Source: Acridotheres tristis (lineage: Eukaryota; Chordata; Aves; Passeriformes; Sturnidae). Taken from it: DNA of 64,000 nt. The stretch covers positions 18,929,736 through 18,993,735 of the forward strand of contig CM072893.1 of assembly GCA_037013685.1 (NCBI GenBank). Reading direction: 5' to 3'. Positions 34,441 through 48,400 of this stretch are shown here, one piece after another. The notes under the pieces were generated by a model. The model worked only from the letters and a program-made list of their open reading frames with translations. It ran no database searches and was not told where the DNA came from. Each line of letters starts with the position of its first letter. Within the stretch, counting starts at the first letter, position 1. A program made the position numbers and the translations under genes.

Positions 34441-37400
34441 ATCAGCCCAGTCCCACTGTCCAGGTTCTCAGCTGCAGCTTTGCTCATCATGCCCATTATA
34501 CAGTGGCCATCCCAAATTCAATCATTAATCTCATACCCAGCTAGAAGAGAGCACCAGGGAGATTTGGTAATTATCTGGTAGAGCCTGAAGCTCCCAGCAG
34601 GTGCCATCTGCTCTGCAAGCCTTGCCATGTACAAAAAAGGACCACTTTGCTCCCCATCAGCTTTGATGAGCTTCCTATAACCCAGTACTCTTCTCAGGTG
34701 CTGCAGCTGGTGTCACTGCAGGTTGTAGGGGGAAAGCCTTGCACTAGGAATGGAGGCTGATTTTTAAAAAATCTGTTCTATGAAAGATTCCTCTGGTCAG
34801 ACTCAAGCTCCCCTGTGCCTGGACAAGTGATCTCAGCAGACAGAATGTGCCCTGAAATAGAAATAATAGCATAGTGACAGGGCCTTCATCTAGCAGGCAG
34901 GACTGATGCTGCCAGAGTGGCAGGCTCTTCCCTTGCAGCCTGAGAACATGGCACATCCCATGGGAAACTGCAGACCTGTAACCCTGATGTGAGAGTGCCC
35001 AGCCTTACAAATGTAAGGGTTCTGATGGGCTGACACAGCTTCACAGCTTCTCTCCTGACTGCTGCCCTTTCATACTTCATTATTCATATTTATTCTGATG
35101 TATATGTTTGGGCTGGGTGGGAGAACATGGGCTTTTTCTTTACTTTTTTTTTTCTTTTTAGTAAAAAGTAAGTAGACTTACTATTCCTCCTGTAGGCCAA
35201 ATTCAAAGACTGATATACAAGATAGTATAAGACTGACTTCCCACGATTTTCTTATCACCCATCTACAGCCCCAGACATATATAGAAACCACTCATTACAC
35301 ATCTAGGGCAAAGAAAAGCATCATTTCAGATAGAAAACTATCTCTGACAAGTATCTTTTGCATGCTTCACTTATTTTTTATTTTTACTCTTTACTTCTCT
35401 CACACTCGGGGGATGAATTACAATGAGCTATGAATGATACCACTCTTACCCTTAACATCACAGATAATTCAGGTCAAATTCAGAGGTAATACCAATGTAA
35501 ATCTTCTCAATAAACAAAACGTGACAATGTTTTTTCATGCAAAGACTTTGCAATAGTTATAGTGCTGCCATAAATTAGTGATGAAATTATTCAAAATGGA
35601 ACAATCATTTGGTTTGCTGCTTTCAGTCACACAAAGATAAAAAGCTCTGACAATAAGGCAACATCATACAAGAAAAAAATAGTAAGACAGCCCTTTCCTC
35701 ATGACAAAGAGCATGGCTGCAGCATTGCTGATTTTTGTTTGCATTGTATTCACCCCGAAGACTGAATGGTCCTGCTAAATCCTGCACCCACAGACAAAGT
35801 AGGCAGTTTCTAACTGTATAGCACAGTCAAGATAAGGTCGATTTTAATTTCTGCAGCTCTTTCTCATGCCACCCAGAAAATCCCTGCTCGTTTAGGTCAG
35901 TCAAATACTGCCCTGATTTGGGGGGGTGGGCTGCATAGATTTGTGAGCAGTAATACTGTTTATAGCTCTGCAGGTAAGAGAGGGTTAAACAAGTTTTATG
36001 TTCAGAGCACCTAAAAGGGTCAAGGGGTCATTTCCTTCATGTGTAACCATTTGACCAGGTGCAACTGTGGAATTTTCCCTTCCTCAAAAGCCTCAAGGTA
36101 TAGATTACTTCCCAGAGGTGCGTAATTAATTTAATTGCCCAATCCTCTTTGGATATGGCAAAACTTAAAAATATTGAGCACACAGTGGCTGGAGAGACTG
36201 CAGAGATTTGTTTGACAAATACCACCACCAGCCCTAGCCTTTTACATGAATCATCATTTAGGATTAGGGCGGAAACGGAAATGGAAATGTCTCTGTCTGA
36301 ATCCCAGTGAAGTGAGTTCAGCACTTATTTCCATGAGTTATTTCTGCATTACCCTTTTAAAATCACTGCTCTTTCCCTTGGCACTTCTATGAGCCAATGG
36401 CCCAAAGTATATGACAAAAGTGCCCCAGATTTCAGAGCCCTGAATCTTTTCTTCAGATTCTTATCAGAAGCAGCTAATGTTTTTAAAGCATGCTAGTGAA
36501 GCCTATTACTTACAAATAAGTGAGGAAAAACAAACAAATGAACCAAATAATATCTATTCTCTTTTTTTGTTGTTGTTCCTTTTTATGGATACGTTAGACC
36601 TAAAATGTTTTTTTACTTAGAGTTATTTCTCCAATTTTTTCTGTGTAAAAAATGTCATATACACCTCACTGGAGCCAAATGGAAAATTCCTCTTTCATTC
36701 AAGATCACTAGGATGGTACACCAGAAAAATGAATTTTGGACAAGAATTTCAAGATTAGGCAAGCAGAGCACATGAGCCCAGAGGTTTAGCCTCCACTAGA
36801 CACTGTAAGGCCTAATACACACTTGTGTAAGTGCTACAGTCCTACATCCTGAATGGTCCTGAGGTAGACAGTCAACACTTCCTAAACTCCACTGAAAACA
36901 AATAGACTCAAAGTCACTTGACTTAGATTGTCTTTTGGCCCTGTCAGTCTCTCTCTGAAATTAGGGTGGACTTAGGTTTTGGCATACAGTTTTACTTTGT
37001 GTTTGGTTTTGTTTGCTTTTTATTAGTAGAGGTTTAACTCAACACCTGAGAAACCCTGCATGAAACAAAGGTCTTCATTAAAATTTTAACACCCTTGCTG
37101 CCTCAGTTTAGAGTCAGGAGAGCTCCCACTATGCATGTAATTGTTTTTCCATAGTAAAACGTTCTTTGCTGAAGGATAATTGATATGAGGCTTAAAATTC
37201 TAGCACCAAAATACCCCAAAAAAGTTAATAACATCTTTAAGTATTTGTATGGGCCTCTGATTCCATCCTCTGGAGTCCCATCAGGTTCTTCAGGGGTGGG
37301 CTAGTAAATTGTCTTCTTGGCTGCCTCACTGGCCAAATTCACCCACACACATCTCATATTCCAAGGAGCCTGATCCCATAGGTCCGTGTAATGTAACCAG

Positions 37401-39220
37401 TTTCTTTCCTGCAAATGTGCAGTGAGAATGTGATACCATTTTATTTCTGATGTCAGAACACAGGCACAGGCAGTTTACTGGCCTCTGAACTGATGGGGAA
37501 GAGCCATCAGGCACTCAGTCCACAGGCAGAGAACATTAATCAATATGTAAATGTTTGTCTGTGTACGCAGACCAGACTGTGGCTGTCTCAGTCAAAAGCT
37601 GAAAAACATGCCAAGACATAAAATTACTTTTTACCAGTATCACCAGCTGAAACTGCCCATACATGCAGGATTTTGCTTGCTATTAGGAATTTCTTTCCTG
37701 ATTTCCTGAGTCCATTCCTCAAACCCAACAAAAGGATGAAGGTACTTCTACCCATCAATTTATCAGCAAATGTCTTCATTCTGTTCACAAATTAACAGCT
37801 GAGGGAATTCCTCAGCCTTCATCCTACTGACCCCCTGTCCTTGCTTGCTGAGGGAAAAGCTAGTGCACTGCATAAAACATGCTCAAATCCTTACAGCTTC
37901 CCTCATCTGCCCTGCCATATGGGCTGCACTACTGTCCCCTCAGCTGGTCACAAGAACACAGCCTCTTTCTGTCCCAGAAAGCCCAGCTAGACACACACTT
38001 CTACTGTGTTCCTGCTTATACAATCAGGCTAAGCCCCAAAACTCCTTGCTCCTGCAACAGAGACTTCTCAGATGAGTTTGGTGATATTAGAAATGTGTGC
38101 TGGGCAGCAACATCTCCTTAAATATCCTTGGCCAGCCATAGCTTTACATGTTTGCAGCCTTTTGTCCTAATCAAAAGGTCTAAGGGGAATTCAGTGGAAT
38201 AAAGCAGCAAACCTGCTGCTGGTGGAAAGATCAGGGAAGATCATGTTAATTAATACTAGTCTTAGCCAGGCTACAGTATAGTGAGTTCTATACTGATATT
38301 TTACAGTATCTACCCAAAGCAGGAATAACTCTGAGTGAGATCTTTCTTCCTGTGCTAACCTCTACATCCTACAGAGGATCACAGCAGTCTGACTGAGCCA
38401 ACAAACATCCCAAGGTGGAGGTCTCTGGTCCCAGGACATCTGCTGCCACCCAGGATCTGCCACAGAGGGTTTCAGGCTGGAGATGATGGATAAATTCTGG
38501 TGTGCAAGTTCTGTGTACAATGCTGAGATGATCTGAGTTACATGCTAGTCTGGAAGATGTGTTCAACCAGGCTGCCTCAGCTTTGGCTTGGGCTGTAGCA
38601 GAGTTTTCTCCAGCTCCTGGAGTAGTCTGAGGCTGGGAAGGCACAAATGTGGTTTAAAGTCACTGTCCTGAAACTTTTCCCAAGGATGGGAGCCATGTGC
38701 TGTATCAGCTGCAGATATCACATAACCTTGCCCTGTCAGCTCAGACCTAAACAGTCCCTAAAGTCTGTGTGTGTGCAGTCTGTCCAAAGCTGTGGGAGCA
38801 GGGACAATGCATGGCCACACACAGCTCAGGGCACTTGAACAGAGCTTTCCTCTGAAGGATGGACCTAAACTTCAGTAAAAGCAATCCAGAAGTGTAGGAA
38901 GTAGAAGATATTAACTAGTCAAGCCACTCATCCTGTAATCCTTTAGGGGTGATTGTGGTGGAGCTGCAAGATTGATTGAGGCTGGAGCTGCTTAGCTTGA
39001 CAAAGTGATCTAGGGAAGGTGCAGAGACACTGCAGTCATTTGCAGATATTGAATGCCTCTGTGCAAGTACCATGGAGGACAGGCAAATTCACTGAGGTGC
39101 CAGAAAAATGAATAGGAAGGGATAAAGAAAGGAAATTAACAAGACATCATGGCTGTCAGGAAGAATTTGCTGATATTACTCAGAGGAATAATCTCCCTGC
39201 TTCAAACACATAAAACTAAA
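34441..39220. other. Intergenic DNA, no gene seen
   Basis: Open frames are short. At about 38.96-39.21 kb there is a weak CR1-like feel (GAGCTGCTTAGCTTGA, GGAATAATCTCCCTGC), too faint to call as an element. AT-rich homeodomain-type sequence occurs near 36.12 kb (TAATTAATTTAATTG). Confidence 0.45.
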
Positions 39221-39233
39221 CCAGATAAAATAC

Positions 39234-39277
39234 TAAAAAAAAAAAAATATATATATATATACATACATATATATACA
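39234..39277 (+). repeat. A-run plus (TA)n microsatellite
   Basis: A poly-A stretch passes directly into an alternating TA tract with two interrupting AC dinucleotides and ends at ATATATAC. It is likely to vary in length. Confidence 0.95.
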
Positions 39278-40234
39278 ATTGAAATAGCAATCTGGACTCA
39301 GCTTCCAAGGGTGGAAAGAGAAAGATCCCAGGAAGACTTTGCTGTCTATCATCTCCATGTTTCTCTGAAGTTTCAGGCTCTCCTGGGAGTGCTCATTCAA
39401 ATTTATGCAAAGTTGAATTAAGTAACATTGAGCTACTACTGTGTATTCCACCATAAATTCCATTCAGAATAAAATGAAAAGGTGTTTCTGGAGACATGTA
39501 AGATCTTGTTAAATGAACAAAACCAAGTGGGACTTTCTGCCTAGATATCTTTTCCTTGAGATTATCCAAAGGCTCTTTCTTGACAGAGATTCCCCAGATT
39601 ATTATCATTGTTGTTTCCTGTAATAAAAAAATTCCTTAAAAGTTAGTTTGAATGAATGCTGAATCTGTGCTTCTCCAGCCAAGGAGCCCTTCCCCAAAAC
39701 CACTGGAGGCTGTTTGCCACTGTTTTATGTTAGTCTGTCACTGATGGATTGACTGAGTGCCCAACCATGTCTGCCTGCCAAAGATCAATGGCTTCCTCCA
39801 GAAAGGAGTAGCCTGGGGGAAGAGGGATGCCTGGACCAAACAGCTTCCTGGTCTCCCATGCAGTTTATGGGTCTGATAATCTTCTTGCTTATCTCAGGGC
39901 AACACCAGGGTTCATCCCCTTCCATAGGGAGTAGAGATATGCAAGATAGTGACACTATCAGTGCAGAGCTTAAAAAAAATCACATAGCTCTATCTTTTCT
40001 AGGTTTCCTCAATGTTTTATTATCAGGAGAACATAAGGTAAAATAAGACAAGGAAGACAATAGTGTGGCAGACTTCCTCATGCAGCAAGTGATAGCAAAC
40101 TCTGCAAAATTCAGATGTCATTTGGTCTGGATCAATAGCTGAAATATGTTGAAGTTCACTTGTGTGCCACCCTGCATGAGAGATACTGACAACCATAGGG
40201 AGTCCCAAGAAAAGCTGATAAGACAGTTGGGAGT

Positions 40235-40320
40235 CTAGAGCATGTGGAATACGAGAGGGTGAAGGAACTGGGTTTTTCTAACATGGGGAAGAGAAGGACA
40301 GGGACAGGGAAGGAGCTTGT
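40235..40320 (+). mobile_element. Diverged CR1-like LINE fragment
   Basis: CTAGAGCATGTGGAATACGA, GGGTGAAGGAACTGGGTTTT, CTAACATGGGGAAGAGAAGG follows the bird CR1 order 'ctggagcac..ctatgagga.aggctgagggagctgggt.tgttcagcctggagaagagaagg'. Sequence after about 40.32 kb drifts beyond recognition. Confidence 0.6.
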
Positions 40321-43254
40321 AGTCAAGACAGCTCCAAATAGAAGAACGAGGTTTGATTTGGATTTTAGAAACTGGGGAGCTTAACGCACACACTGATTTG
40401 CAATATCTGTGTTCAACACATAAGACAAGATCCAAGTAGATTTATTGTAGCATTTTATTCTTCACTGCGTTCAGAACACCTGAAGCAGCAGCAAATTATG
40501 ATTCAAACTCTGAAAAAAAACCCCGTAGAGGCTCAGAAAATGATCAGACTGGATCTTGTTTCTTGTTAGGAATTAATTTAGAACTGCAGTAGTGGTCTTT
40601 CCTTTGGCTTTTACTCACAGACTGGCTTTAACTCAGTTCTCTCCCATTGAATCCAGTGAGTTTGCTACCAATAAAGCTGAGGATAAATAAGATACATTTA
40701 CACACCCCTACAACAACAATATGAAGAGTTCTGGGTGCTTCTTTGTGCTGCTCCATCCTCCTGACTTATCCCACTGCGGGCAGCTGTACTGCTTTCTTCT
40801 TCCTCCAGAAAGAGAGGCAGGAGATGCAAGGAAACAGTGGGAGAGTGCTTCAGTTATATTGGGACCCAGTCCTACCTCAAAGACTGTCCTATATATCCAT
40901 TTGTGGTTAATTATGAAGTCACAGAAACTAGAAGACAAACATTTCTTACTTTTTTTTCTTCCATGACAATGGGGTGGATTGTTCCTGTCATTCCTTTCTT
41001 GCCTTTCTTCAACCCTTCTCTTATGTCAACCAACTTCTTCACTCTTTCATTCAGGCAAATCCTTTATATTCTCATTGGTGAACCTAATAGATGATGCAGG
41101 AGGGGAAACTAAACCAGATACAAGGACTGAAACACTCCAGGACAGAAAGGAGAAAGAGTTGCTGGTAACCAAAACTGAATCTCTAATCTTATTTCTGTAA
41201 ATAAAGGGTCAGTTTCAATCTCTTAGATATACCAGTGTGGAAAATGGCACTTTTATTCTTTCCCTACATGAACTGGCCTCTTTTAGCTGGAAGTACAATT
41301 TTCCTCTGTGCCACGCACTAGAAAACTGTTAGAGTGACCTGCCTGAGGACATCTGCCACTTCCTATCACCCAATTTATTCCTAGTCTGCAGAGAGCACTG
41401 CTCTTCTGCTGCTGGACCCATCAAGGTTAAGAAGAGCACCAAAAGGCAGGAGGTCATAATCTGCTGGGTGAAACTGCAAGAATGAATTTGTGCCATTGTC
41501 TGTAAACACTGTGTTTGCACATGACCTCTGCAGAGTTGCACATTTGAATGGCACACAGGCATTAAAGGAAGCACAGCTCAGAGTGACTGACTTCAACTGA
41601 GTGACGCTGGATGACACCAGAGGAGGATGCAGTGGCCTCACAATATTTGACATCTGCCCCTCTATAAAGGAAAAAGATTTCTTGGCAGATATTCTACCTT
41701 CAATATTTAAAATTTGAAGAGAGTTTTTATTGCTTTTTAATTGGGATGATGGCAGGAACATGTTTTCTTTGGATCTTACTTCAAAGCAGATGATCAGTGA
41801 TGCTGAAAATAAAGAGCCTTGTTTAGGCCTCTTCTGATCTTACCCGCTAAGCAAAATAAACTCACATGGGAGCATCCCCCTCCATTCACACTCTCAATGC
41901 ATGTCACTTCCCTCGTGGGTTTATTCAAAAAATAAGGAATGGTAGGCTTCAGTCTGCAGAGAGCAATTGCCCGTTCTTAGGAAATTCAGGTACCAGCACC
42001 CCTCTCCAAACAGTCCTTTTGGCCCCACACAGCCAAAACATAAAGACAATAGTCAAGAGTTCTTGTCTTAAAGAATTCTTGTCATCAAGTTCTTGTTTCT
42101 TTCTATACCTTCATGATTACAAGAAGCCACCTTGGGAGGCCACTAGTTAAATATAGGACATAACAAACAAAAGCTCTCATATGAATCCTCCCCCTTCAAA
42201 CATTCCAACCCTGTTTCTCCTGTCTAAGACGTCCCATCATCTTAATTGATGGGGAGCTAAAATGTTTACCTTTTCCTGGCCTGCATATCTGTATCATCTT
42301 TATCTAATGCAAGTACATTGCAAATGGGAATAATATTGTGTTATAATACTGATAGGGAGCTTTCAAATTCATTGTTCCTCAGTTGTTGTCTGTGATTAGA
42401 AATACAGTATTTAAGCTGATACGGCAGGAAGTAGTGTTTTTTCCTCCCTCTAAATGTGAAAAACTGAATTTTCCAGTTGTGCTTCCTCCAAATTAAAACT
42501 CAGGATCAAGTGACTGATAGTGTCTCAAAGGTACTGCACATCTAGATACTGAACAAGAATTGCAGGAGCACATCTGATGACCAGAATGTGTGCTGTACTT
42601 CTGAAGACCCCTCTAACTGCTTGTTCAGCACGATTGGGTCCCTACAGCTTTTTTTTTTCAATGTCAGAGCAACTTGCTTTGAGAATCACCTGGATTCATC
42701 AAGTGAAGATGTGAGGGACTTAGGGACAAATTCCAACCTGACAGTCTACCACAGGACTGGAATCACTGTGCCCCAGAAACAGCCAAAAATGATCAGCAAG
42801 CGTATGCACATCAGCAGTTTTATGGCAAGGAAAATGTTGGACACAGCCCTGTTGCCTCCTGTTGCAGTACACTGAGTCTCAGTAGAGGCTTCTGTGTGTA
42901 CCAGACACTTCTTCATTTAACCACACATCAAGCACCCTGTGCATCAGAGTGCTAATCAATTTCTCAGTACAGTACAGGGTATGTTGGTGAAGAACACAGG
43001 GTCTGGGAATGCACTATAGCCATTTAGAAAAAATGTTACTGATGTGCTTTTTTTAAATGCTTAAATTTCAAAACCTGAAAATATTTGGCTGGAGACCACA
43101 ACAGCTTTGTCATGGAGGCCCTGCAGGACCTTCTGGGAGCTGTATTTCATGTATTTCACACTCCTGTTTTCCCCTGGGCATGATCCTAGGTTAGGCTAGA
43201 TGTGCTGTGATGCTCTTGCTCTCATCTCAGGCCTTGAGGGTGACGCAAGAAGCA

Positions 43255-44360
43255 ATGGACGACATATCCTGAGTTCAGCAAGGCTTATGACATTGTCCCA
43301 AGTGACATTTTCATAAAGAGTGAGGAAAACACTGTCTAAATGAAGCTTCTCAAGACTTGATGCCAAAATGATACAAAAAAAAAAATATTAGAGATCAGTT
43401 TTAAATTGCTTAGACTCACCCTAGAAAGATATATGGAACTGGATTTCTCAAAGGTCTGTTCTGGCTCTGGCATTACTCTTTGTTTCTGTTAATGATTTTG
43501 GCAATGGAATAGGGATTACCTTTTAAAGCCTACGTACAATACCAAAGTAGTGAGATGGAACAGAAGGAATAAAGGTTGGATGTTGTAATTAAGTTAAAAA
43601 ACCCCAAACCACCAAACACCAAAACTCGACCAATTTAAATGATTATTAGAAAGAAAATTTGTGGCTTGCCTGGTTGAAACTCTTTATTGACAAAGGTCAA
43701 ATACTGTAATTAGGAAGAAATAACCAACTGAACAAAAAAAGCAAGAGATGGTGAATGACCAAGAACACAAAAGGTCTGCAGCAAATATTCTGGGGATTGC
43801 ACTGGATAGAAATCTGAAAGTCAGCCAACACTCCCACCCTGCTGTGAGAAAAGCCAACTTGAAACAAAAAGAAGTGCCCTATGACAGACTTTGAAAAAAA
43901 GTCCTCCAGTCTATTCAGTATTGGCAAGGTCTTAACTGGAATAGGGGCTGCAGTTTCAGGCACTGAACTAAGGATACAGATAACTTTGGGAGATTTCTCC
44001 AAAAACAGTGGTAATAATCAGAAGACTAAACCACAAACAAATGAAGAAACAACTCAAAAGCTCCCACCCCTTACTGAAGAAAAGGATTTTAAAACTATTA
44101 TTTAATATTTGGAAGAAAAGCCTGAAGGCCACAAGTCTTCAAAATAATATGAGGGGAAAAAATCTTCAGTAGCCATAGCTAAACAAATACTGGCATATAA
44201 AGCTGAAGAATGTTTGAAGCTTTCATTTTTGCAGATTCTTAGATTGATAAATACATGTGAAGAAGAGGAAGGGTGCAATTAATCTTGCTTTAGGGAGATG
44301 GGCTAGGTGACCCATTAGATGAAAATTTCCTCTCCTGTTATTTCCACAAACTTATGATTC
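43255..44360 (+). mobile_element. Old CR1 LINE copy including the end of the reverse-transcriptase region
   Basis: At about 43270 the plus strand encodes FSKAYDIVPSDIFIKS, matching the CR1 reverse-transcriptase motif FSKAFDTV..DILI. Then come a GGTCTGTTCTGGCTCTGGCA segment, the 'valine-leucine-aspartate-like' GATTGCACTGGATAGAAATC, and ATTCAGTATTGGCAAGGTCT, which parallels the CR1 'gtccagcactggcgaggcc' region, all in the right order. Multiple stops and indels make it nonfunctional. The 3' limit is uncertain because similarity fades near 44.3 kb. Confidence 0.7.
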
Positions 44361-45387
44361 CCTGTGTGGTGAGCACAGCACCTACACCAGAGCTGCACAG
44401 GCACACAAAGCCAGCAGCTCCCATAGGACACCATGAGAGCATTTCAAAATGGAATACTGTCTTTAACAAGGATGCTATGAGTAAGATACCTCAGTTTTCA
44501 AGTATTCTAGATTTTGACAAATATACCTAGAAATTTCTAAAGGAAGCAGACCATTTTTCTCCAGCTGGAAACTTTTTGTTTAAGTTACAAATTTGACACA
44601 GAAAAGTATTTTTGAGGCAAACTTTCAACCACCTCCTTGTATTGGGTGAGCATACTGGAAATGTGGATTGTTAACTCTATAGTCTTCACAGTTTAGATAA
44701 AAAGTAGAGGAAGGAAATGATGTTACCTTTCACACTGGAGAGGGTACATATTTGTGAGAAGTTATTACTTGTTTAACATTATTGCCAGAGGTCCAGAGCT
44801 TGAGAACAGCCCAGGAAGGAAGTGGGTAACACAGCAGAGAGAAACAGGATGTAAAGTTTTGACTTCAGCATCTTCTTTCCTCTCCTGAGCACAAGGTTGG
44901 GAGCAGGACTCAGCCCCCAAGAATTCCCTGAGAGTCAGTGCATTTAAATGTATAGCTGCTTCAGGCCTCTTCAGTAAAAAGACTGATCTAGCAAATGAAA
45001 TCCCACCTCCTGTGATTTCTGGCACCTATGTGATCCTTCCCTACTGCACTGCTGCTCTTCTGTCAAACAGGCTCTGCTGAGTGGCTCAGTTGGCACTTGG
45101 CAGTGAATTATCACAAAACTGCTGTTTTAGCTATCTTTTTATCTAGTCCAATCCACAAAGAGGCTCAGCCTTTGGAGTCTGATATTCAAATGGCAGGGTT
45201 GTATCCCCCTCTCCATCTCAGTGTTAATGGTGACCACACCTCTCTTTGCCCCTTGGATTCTGCTGCTTGCACTGGAGTCTGCCCTGACAACTCATGTCAC
45301 CCTTCCCAGATGGCACTCAGCACCGGGTGCAGTGCAAGGACCCCTGTAGTCCCCAAGAAAATTTCCAGATGGTCTTAATTTTAATTT

Positions 45388-45401
45388 GGGGGGGGGAGGG
45401 G
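45388..45401 (+). repeat. G-run (G9-A-G4)
   Basis: Nine guanines, one adenine and four guanines, followed by an A/C-rich stretch. This is a simple homopolymer with no visible gene context. Confidence 0.9.
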
Positions 45402-48400
45402 AAGCAACCAACCCAACAACAAAAAACAAGCAAGGAGCTTTGGCCTCATTCTGCTCTTCTTTCCTTCCTCCTCCATGCACTGGCACTCCAAATTCCACTG
45501 TGTCCACAGCAGCTCTGTCTAAGAGGTCAGAAACACAGCAGAGGTACTACAGCACAGAGGCACATACACCAACTCCCCAACCCGACAGAGAAATGTGGCA
45601 ACCATGAAAACTCCCAAAACCCTGGGGGCTTTTCTACAAAACCAACAACTCCTGCAGGTAGTGCTGTAGTGAAAACTCAAAAGATAAAGGAAGAAAACCT
45701 CAGAGGCATTTACACTGTTCATGTAAGACGTGCCAGTTTTAATGGGTAGCACGTACTCAACAGCCAAATAAGAAAATACATCCAAGGTGTCTAACTCAGT
45801 GGAACTCCTTGTGATGCAGGAATGCAGGTGATGCAAGTGTGGCTGAGGAGTTAAGCCTGAGCTCTTCCATGCACAGGAAAGAGACAGCTAAGGTACCTGC
45901 ACAGTTGCTTCCACCCAGCCTCCCAAGGAGGAAACAAACCTAAGCCTTTATATTTAACTTTTTGTAAAGCCTATTTCTTTTTGTGCCATCTTCTCAAGAC
46001 ACACATACACACTCTGCAGAAGAGTAACTCCCTTTTGCACTGACTGACCCCACCATAACTCTTGACAGAGCTCTAAGGTGATAGTGAAGCTGAGTTATAG
46101 CTGGAGTGGGTGAAGCAACAGGCATTTGTTGTTTAAACACTACACAAGGTGTTACTCTAATTACTGGTGGAGCCCACAGGGAGGTGAACAGCAGCTCCCA
46201 GCCTAGTGCAAAACGGCAGCCCCTTGATTTGGAGATTAAATTAGTGATTGGGTGTAGAGCAGAAGGGAAATGGGTTGGTGGGGGAGGGAGGACAACATGC
46301 TGGTGGGAAAGGAGCCCTTGCTTTTCCTGTCTGAGCCTAGCACCTTGGCCTTGGCTCTGCAGCACTGCCAGACTCAGAAAATTTTCTTTATCCCCTCCAG
46401 GCTAGAAAAAGCTTTTAGTTGCATGTGGCAATGGTTTTTCTAAAAATGTCTCAAGCAGAGGTAAAAACAAACAAAAAAACCAACCCCTAAAAAATCCAAA
46501 ACATCATCAAATGTATGAGGTTTATAAGCAGTTCAAATCCTAGGTTATTCCTTCACTAATGGGGTTTGTCTGGTGTTACTGAGATCAGAGCCTGGCCACT
46601 GGTTACAGGGAACACAATGGAATTTGAAGCCTAATTAACAAAAGAAATACCTCCACCTGTCTTTAACCAGCCCACGTGTTTCCAATTGGGCTTACAGCCA
46701 CAAATGGATAAAATTGTGCTAAACAACTCTGAGCACATGACAGAAAAATAGCCTCCTGAGTTATGAGCCAAATCCAGATGCTCAAGGGACCACAAGAATC
46801 AAAACAAGACCATGTTCAGGGATGTAAATGAAGGGGAAAGGGAAGGATAATTTTGCTGAGAGAAAACCTTAATACTCAGCAGCCCAGTTAGGTGTAAATG
46901 ACAGTGGTTATGAGGCTTGTGGTAAGATATTGGTGAGTACCTCAGCGTGAAGGGGTCAGGGGAACAGGCTTCTCCACAACCCCTTATCTCTAACATCTGC
47001 AATTAGGACTCTCTTGCAACTTATTACATGAAACCTTTGCACTCCAAAGCAGCACAGCTGCCTCATCCCTGCACACAGCTAGGCATTTCAAAGGAAAACA
47101 TACAGGAAATGTCCAGAAAGTAACAACAGAGCCAAGTCAGGAACATTTTGCTCCTCAAAAGAAAAAGTTGTCTCTCACTTCGGAGAAAGATAAAATCCTC
47201 CAGCCATCTGCTTTTATCCAAAGGCTGTGGTATGCACAACAGCACTGTATATTGGCTGCCCAAGCCTAGCCCTTTAGACAGCTTTGGTGACAGATTGTAA
47301 CAGGCCTGCTGATACCTCCTGTGACCCTGAATCAAAGGGTTCACAGGCATCACTGCTGGGCTAGAGTTACTCCACTTCTGTAGTTGAAATGTAAATGTAA
47401 GTAGCTAATTACAACCTCTTTTCATCCTAAAACAAAACCTTTTTTGCTTTGTCTGATAGTTGCTAGCAAGCTGCTGCTGCTGATGCTAATTATTCAGCAA
47501 TGGTAGCATCCTCCATAACTCATAAAAATGCAAGGAGAATTCAGATTAAATTTTGGGTCCCAGTTGTGTAAAAAGTGCTATCCAGCTGGATTATTTACAC
47601 TCAGCCCCTAGGTGCCCCCAGGGACCTGCTGTCCCCTGTAGACAGGAGAATCAGTGATGCTCAAGAGAAATAGTGATGCCTAGTGACACTCCCCCAGCTC
47701 AGGGCACATAGATCAAATCAGGCTTGCTTTCAATGAAGTGCTCTAGGTTGAGTCTTCTGGAGTTTTCTAAGTTACTGATGAACCACAAATTTATCATCTA
47801 GCTCTGGCTCCCTGCTAAACACAAATGACTGCCAGCCACAACCTTAGCCCCAGTGTTTAGGGACTCTCCAAATGCTTGAGCAGCCACTTCCATTTCAGAC
47901 AGGGCCAGCTCTGGAGCTCACTCATGGCCTGCACAGACAAAGAAGATGGTGCTGCTGCACTGTGTGGGTGCTGAGGACACGTTTAAAGCCCCTGTACAGA
48001 ATGTGTTCAGTTCCAGAAGAGTCTGGATAGCTTGGTGTGAGAGAGAACCTTCTTAACAGCACAGCCTGTGAGGGCAATGCCAATCCTGTGCTGGAGTTGC
48101 ATATTAGAGAGGAGAAAAGTGCACAGTAGCACTGGCAACAGTCCTGGCCAAAGCATCCCATGATCACTTCAATTATCACTGGAAATTTTCTAGCTCTAAT
48201 TTATATTTTAAAAAATTAAAATATATTTTGCTAGATTTAAGATTGTTGTAAGTCTACTGGATTTAAACCTTGTGATAGGTATTTCCTATAAAAGCTATGG
48301 CCAAAAACCAACTTAAAAGGGTGTGGCTTCTGATACTGAGTCACATATCTCTGGAAAAATGCAATTGGATTACTGTGGAGATAGACAGTCCACCCTGCAT

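Noticed and set aside
38960..39210. Possible CR1 LINE remnant
   Set aside because: Only two short stretches recall the CR1 consensus and the order between them is not convincing. Left uncalled pending a repeat-library search.
46525..46545. AGTTCAAATCCTA resembling a tRNA B box
   Set aside because: No matching acceptor stem, anticodon arm or A box can be placed at the correct distance upstream.
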